Positions 34,022 through 36,953 of a stretch of DNA of 36,953 nt are shown piece after piece. The notes under the pieces were generated by a model. The model saw nothing but the letters and a program-made list of their open reading frames with translations. It was not told the DNA's origin and ran no database searches. The position numbers and the translations under genes were made by a program. Source of the stretch: Lachnospiraceae bacterium (GTDB lineage: Bacteria; Bacillota; Clostridia; Lachnospirales; Lachnospiraceae); contig JAIKWF010000058.1 in assembly GCA_024685005.1 (NCBI GenBank), positions 1 to 36,953 of the forward strand, in the 5' to 3' direction. Position 1 is the stretch's first letter. Each line of letters starts with the position of its first letter.

Positions 34022-34420
34022 ATGAACAACAATTTTACGGAAGTTGTAAACTCTCTGACAAAGGGAATGGACGGATTTTTATCCGCTAAAACCGTAGTGG
34101 GGCAGCCTACAACGGTAGGTGATGCCATCATCATTCCTCTTGTTGACGTATCCTTCGGCATCGGCGCCGGTGCCAGCACAAAGGAAAAGTCAGACGGCGG
34201 CTTCGGCGGAATGACCGGAAAAATGTCCCCCAGCGCTGTTCTGGTGATCAAGAACGGACAGACCAAGCTTGTGAATATCAAGGATCAGAACAACATCGTT
34301 AAGATCATCGATGCCATTCCGGATCTGGTGGATCGTCTCACCGTAGAAAAAGAGAAGATGCCCACGGATGAAGAAGCAAAAGATGCGGCTTTCCCGGAAA
34401 GCAGTGATTCTCTGATCTGA
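34022..34420 (+). CDS. ytfJ: GerW/YtfJ family sporulation protein
   Basis: The 132-residue protein matches the GerW (YtfJ) family: DGFLSAKTVVGQPTTVGD, then a Gly-rich core (FGIGAGAS) and SPSAVLVIKNGQTKLV. In B. subtilis the protein is made in the forespore and is needed for normal germination with some nutrients. Homologues also occur in bacteria that do not sporulate, so this hints at, but does not prove, spore formation. It starts at ATG 34022 behind GGAGG, 18 bases after the DUF2953 gene, an order conserved from Bacillus. Confidence 0.94.
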   Translation: MNNNFTEVVNSLTKGMDGFLSAKTVVGQPTTVGDAIIIPLVDVSFGIGAGASTKEKSDGGFGGMTGKMSPSAVLVIKNGQTKLVNIKDQNNIVKIIDAIPDLVDRLTVEKEKMPTDEEAKDAAFPESSDSLI

Positions 34421-34494
34421 AAGTTATATGAAGCCTGTGGGCGCCCTCATACGGACATTGTCGCAGCCGAAAACAATAAAGCGCGGGGTAGCAG

Positions 34495-35289
34495 ATGGAC
34501 GATTGGAAGGATGATATCCGAAAAACCATATACAGACAGCTTCCCAAAGAGCAAAAGGAAACGCTGGATTTTGAAGACGCCTATTCACTGCGCAAAAAGA
34601 CCCAGCAGGATTCCAAAAGTCTCTGGGAGCGTACCACGGCGGCCCTGATCGAAACCATGAAGGGGAAAAGCTTTACCGACAAGGACGCTGATTCGAAAGC
34701 AGATGAGCAATCTGACAGCGAAACTGCCGGAATGAATGATAAGGAGTGGCTTTTCCACGAAAGCCTGCGTCTGGAAGCGCTGCGAAAAGATGTATCCAAA
34801 GCAGGAAAACTTCTGCAGGAAGAAGCAGCCCGGCTGAAGGAAGATACCAAAAAGCTGGAAGAAGAGCGGAAGCAGTTTGAAAAAGAAAAAGATGACTTTC
34901 GCAAAGAGATCAAAGAGCAGACCAAAAAGAATGAGGAACAGCGGTTCCGGCTGGAAGAAGAAAAAAAGCTCTTTGACAAAAAGTACAAAGTCCTGGAAAT
35001 GGGCTTTTCCAAGCTGAATGAAGATAAAAAGGCCTTTGAATCCCAAAAGCGGGCCTTTGAATATCGCAAGAAATTTCTCTTTGAAGCGGAAGAATTCGCT
35101 TCCTTTGATTCCGGTGCCGGCCGGATCAGCGGAGATTTTGTTTTCTTTAAGGGTGTTTCCCATCCTTTGGCGGTGAAAAAGAGATATAAGGATCTGATCA
35201 AGATCTACCATCCTGACAATATGGACGGAGATAAGTATATCCTGCAGCGCATCAATCAGGAATACGACAGGATCCGAAAGATGATGTGA
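34495..35289 (+). CDS. Coiled-coil protein with a C-terminal J-domain (HPD motif)
   Basis: This 264-residue protein has no signal peptide. Residues about 85-205 form a long charged coiled coil rich in Glu and Lys (EEERKQFEKEKDDFRKEI). The last 45 residues contain YKDLIKIYHPDNM with the J-domain tripeptide HPD at 239-241, followed by a helix ending in NQEYDRIRK. J-domains stimulate the ATPase of DnaK-type chaperones. Here the domain is at the C-terminus and there is no Gly/Phe or zinc-finger region, so it is not DnaJ itself and may be a dedicated co-chaperone or a scaffold. The start ATG 34495 has only a poor GGGGTAG upstream. The 74 bases before it hold no clear promoter. Confidence 0.82.
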   Translation: MDDWKDDIRKTIYRQLPKEQKETLDFEDAYSLRKKTQQDSKSLWERTTAALIETMKGKSFTDKDADSKADEQSDSETAGMNDKEWLFHESLRLEALRKDVSKAGKLLQEEAARLKEDTKKLEEERKQFEKEKDDFRKEIKEQTKKNEEQRFRLEEEKKLFDKKYKVLEMGFSKLNEDKKAFESQKRAFEYRKKFLFEAEEFASFDSGAGRISGDFVFFKGVSHPLAVKKRYKDLIKIYHPDNMDGDKYILQRINQEYDRIRKMM

Positions 35290-35312
35290 TCACAGATACT
35301 AAATACAGGCAC

Positions 35313-35341
35313 AAAAAAAGGAGTTCATCAGAACTCCTTTT
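35313..35341. terminator. Bidirectional terminator between the J-domain gene and rpmB
   Basis: AAAAGGAGTTC (35316-35326) and GAACTCCTTTT (35331-35341) form a perfect 11-bp stem with an ATCA loop. On the minus strand seven T follow the GC core, a good terminator for rpmB. On the plus strand the T run is four bases, enough for moderate termination of the J-domain gene. Confidence 0.88.
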
Positions 35342-35362
35342 ACTGTCTTAATTCGGTAAATC

Positions 35363-35548
35363 TTATGCACGTTCAACCTTACCGGCACGAAGGCAGGCAG
35401 TACATACATGAAGAGTCTTGTTGGAACCGCCAACAACACACTTTACAGACTTAACATTGGAATGCCAGATACGATTGGATCTTCTATGGGAATGGCTGAC
35501 ATTGTTTCCGAAATGTGCTCCCTTACCGCAAATATCACATTTTGCCAC
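35363..35548 (-). CDS. rpmB: 50S ribosomal protein L28
   Basis: L28 is a small basic protein of the large ribosomal subunit. The 61 residues begin VAKCDICGKGAHFGNNVSHS (first residue Met from GTG). They carry CDIC near the start and CTAC near the end, so this is the cysteine-bearing (probably zinc-binding) form. The start is GTG at 35548, with GGAGG eight bases upstream. A GTG three codons earlier overlaps that site and is unlikely. It is divergent from the Asp23-like gene, the same order as rpmB and yloU in B. subtilis. Confidence 0.97.
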   Translation of the reverse strand: MAKCDICGKGAHFGNNVSHSHRRSNRIWHSNVKSVKCVVGGSNKTLHVCTACLRAGKVERA

Positions 35549-35594
35549 GATAAACACCTCCTTGGCCTATTATTCTCAAAATCACAACATGAGT

Positions 35595-35623
35595 ATTCTA
35601 TCAGAACTTTACTCCGATTGCAA
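35595..35623 (-). promoter_or_regulatory. Promoter of rpmB
   Basis: Read on the minus strand: TTGCAA (35623-35618), a 17-base spacer and TAGAAT (35600-35595). The predicted transcript starts near 35588, leaving a leader of about 40 bases. No long L28 leader or known regulatory fold is seen. Confidence 0.8.
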
Positions 35624-35686
35624 GAGAAAAAAACAAAAAACTGAAAATATAAAAACACAAATTCCTGTTCCTTTTTTCCTAAAAAA

Positions 35687-35695
35687 TGGTATAAT
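35687..35695 (+). promoter_or_regulatory. Extended -10 promoter of the Asp23-like / fakA-like operon
   Basis: TGGTATAAT at 35687-35695 is a perfect -10 (TATAAT) with the extended TGn motif. The -35 region near 35666-35672 is poor, which fits an extended -10 type promoter. It is about 70 bases before the ATG and diverges from the rpmB promoter, with 63 bases between the -35 of one and the -10 of the other. Confidence 0.7.
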
Positions 35696-35763
35696 ATCTT
35701 TTGTATGTATTTTTTTGATACTGCAAAACAAAACGCGGGAATCAATCATCAGGAGGATACTGT

Positions 35764-36120
35764 ATGAAAACATCAATGAATACACATCTTGGTAATGTCA
35801 CGATCAGTTCCGATGTGATCGCAGATTATGCCGGAAACGTAGCCAACGAGTGCTTCGGTATCGTGGGCATGGCCAATGCCAATATGACAGATGGTATCGC
35901 CAGACTGTTGAAGAAAGAAAACCTGTCTGCCGGCGTTACGGTGAAAAACAACGGTGAGAAGCTCATCATCGATTTTCATCTGATCGTGGCATACGGTGTC
36001 AATATCAAAGCTGTGACGGAAACCCTGATCAGCACCGTGAAATTCAAAGTGGAAGATTTTACCGGCCTTACCGTTGAGAAGATCAACGTATACGTTGAAG
36101 GCGTAAGGGTAATAGATTAA
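35764..36120 (+). CDS. Asp23/Gls24 family protein (YloU-like)
   Basis: The 118-residue protein matches the Asp23/Gls24 family: GNVTISSDVIADYAGNVA, the phrase GIVGMA, and the C-terminal VEKINVYVEGVRV. Members are membrane-associated or cytoplasmic envelope-stress proteins; B. subtilis YloU is the closest by context, as it lies between rpmB and yloV as here. It starts at ATG 35764 behind AGGAGG. The next gene begins 13 bases after the stop with its own GGAGG, so the two are one operon. Confidence 0.95.
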   Translation: MKTSMNTHLGNVTISSDVIADYAGNVANECFGIVGMANANMTDGIARLLKKENLSAGVTVKNNGEKLIIDFHLIVAYGVNIKAVTETLISTVKFKVEDFTGLTVEKINVYVEGVRVID

Positions 36121-36133
36121 GGAGGAAGAAACG

Positions 36134-36953
36134 TTGTCAAATGCTATAGATACCAAAATGCTCCGCAATCTGTTCCTTGCCGGCGCAAAAAACCTTGAGG
36201 CCAAAAAGGAATATGTTAATGAATTGAATGTTTTCCCGGTTCCCGACGGAGATACCGGTACCAACATGACCCTTACCATCATGTCCGCAGCCAGAGAGCT
36301 TGACAGCCTGCCTGAGGATGCAGATCTGAAAGCCGTTTGCAAGGCTATCTCATCCGGTTCCCTCAGGGGCGCCAGAGGTAACTCCGGCGTGATCCTTTCC
36401 CAGCTCTTCCGCGGTATGTGCAAGGTTCTGAAAACCGTTGAAGGAGAGATCACCGTAGAAGATCTCATTGCTTCCTTCGACAAGGCAGTGGAAAGCGCTT
36501 ACAAAGCTGTTATGAAGCCCACGGAAGGTACCATCCTGACCGTTTCCAAGGGTGTATTTGAAAAAGCAGCCGAATATAACAATGATACGGATATGGACAC
36601 CTTTATTGATGCCATCATCGTTCATGCACAGGCCGTTCTGGACCAGACTCCCGAAATGCTTCCTGTATTAAAGCAGGCCGGTGTTGTGGATTCCGGCGGT
36701 GCAGGACTGTTAGAGGTGCTGAAGGGTGCCCAGATGTACTTCAGAGGAGAGATGACAGATCTGTCCTTAGATCAGCCCGAAGGAGAAAGCGAAGGAGAAA
36801 CTGCCTCCAGAAGCGAGAGCAGAAGCCGCTTTACCTATGATATGGCTTATACCGTTGTCCTGACCAAGAACTTTAACATCAAACAGGAGCAGGACTTCTT
36901 GAAATACCTGGAGTCCATGGGCGAGAAGGCTTCCATCACCGTGGAAGGCGAGT
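36134..36953 (+). CDS. fakA: DhaL-domain fatty acid kinase-like protein (FakA/YloV), 3' end outside window
   Basis: The frame is open to the last base, so only 273 codons are seen of about 550 expected. The start is TTG at 36134, eight bases after GGAGG; an internal ATG at codon 9 is less well placed. The DhaL (DAK2) kinase domain is complete: NVFPVPDGDTGTNM with the metal-binding aspartates D38 and D40, SLRGARGNSGVILSQLFRG, and DSGGAGLLEVLKG. A short Ser/Glu-rich linker (EGESEGETASRSESRS) leads into the middle domain. FakA phosphorylates fatty acids presented by FakB for phospholipid synthesis; the FakB partner is not in the window. Order rpmB, Asp23-like, fakA-like matches B. subtilis rpmB-yloU-yloV. 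Confidence 0.93.
   Translation, partial: MSNAIDTKMLRNLFLAGAKNLEAKKEYVNELNVFPVPDGDTGTNMTLTIMSAARELDSLPEDADLKAVCKAISSGSLRGARGNSGVILSQLFRGMCKVLKTVEGEITVEDLIASFDKAVESAYKAVMKPTEGTILTVSKGVFEKAAEYNNDTDMDTFIDAIIVHAQAVLDQTPEMLPVLKQAGVVDSGGAGLLEVLKGAQMYFRGEMTDLSLDQPEGESEGETASRSESRSRFTYDMAYTVVLTKNFNIKQEQDFLKYLESMGEKASITVEGE

Noticed and set aside
35408-35795. Plus-strand open frames across rpmB and the intergenic region
   Set aside because: They are antisense to L28, run through the rpmB and Asp23-like promoters, and have no ribosome binding site.

Overview
The window looks like chromosomal DNA from a low-to-mid GC Gram-positive of the class Clostridia, most likely the family Lachnospiraceae. The reasons are strong GGAGG-type ribosome binding sites, BspA-like LRR_5 surface proteins with lysine-rich C-terminal domains, a GerW/YtfJ sporulation-type protein beside a DUF2953 protein, ZapA, a cysteine-bearing L28, and the rpmB / asp23-like / fakA-like order typical of Firmicutes. 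This placement is inference from gene content. No species is named, and no phage, insertion sequence or CRISPR array was seen.

Layout. 1-6557: two tandem secreted LRR_5 proteins, the first cut by the window's left edge. 6601-6716: a tRNA-Gly(CCC) with a textbook promoter. 6874-10206: a MoxR ATPase / DUF58 / membrane-protein operon. 10276-10872: a VanZ-like protein that converges on tyrA-aroA (minus strand, 13347 to 10915). 13639-15729: an EF-G paralogue with a structured leader. 15850-20537: an accessory-looking stretch holding a LytTR response regulator, a secreted PPC-like protein, a degenerate GHKL/Spo0B-like protein and a single-pass membrane protein with a Tyr-Glu-Ser/Pro repeat.

20599-25148: leuS, a small Gx-transporter-type membrane protein, ruvA and ruvB. 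25248-30744: a growth and division operon of zapA, a U32 protein, a SEDS glycosyltransferase and a class B penicillin-binding protein. 30819-32087: a CheX-like / CheY-like pair, then a Nudix hydrolase. 32613-34420: an unknown small protein, a DUF2953 protein and gerW/ytfJ. 34495-35289: a coiled-coil protein ending in a J-domain. 35363-36953: rpmB on the minus strand, divergent from an Asp23/Gls24 protein and a fatty-acid-kinase-like DhaL protein that is cut by the right edge.

Most of the window is ordinary core and envelope biology. The best candidate for something undescribed is 15738-20537. The protein at 18080-19096 keeps the phospho-acceptor H-box of AgrC-type kinases and Spo0B, but its ATP-binding half appears to have lost the N-box and G-box residues. 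It sits just downstream of an orphan LytTR regulator. A phosphotransfer or scaffold role is a testable inference, not something shown here.
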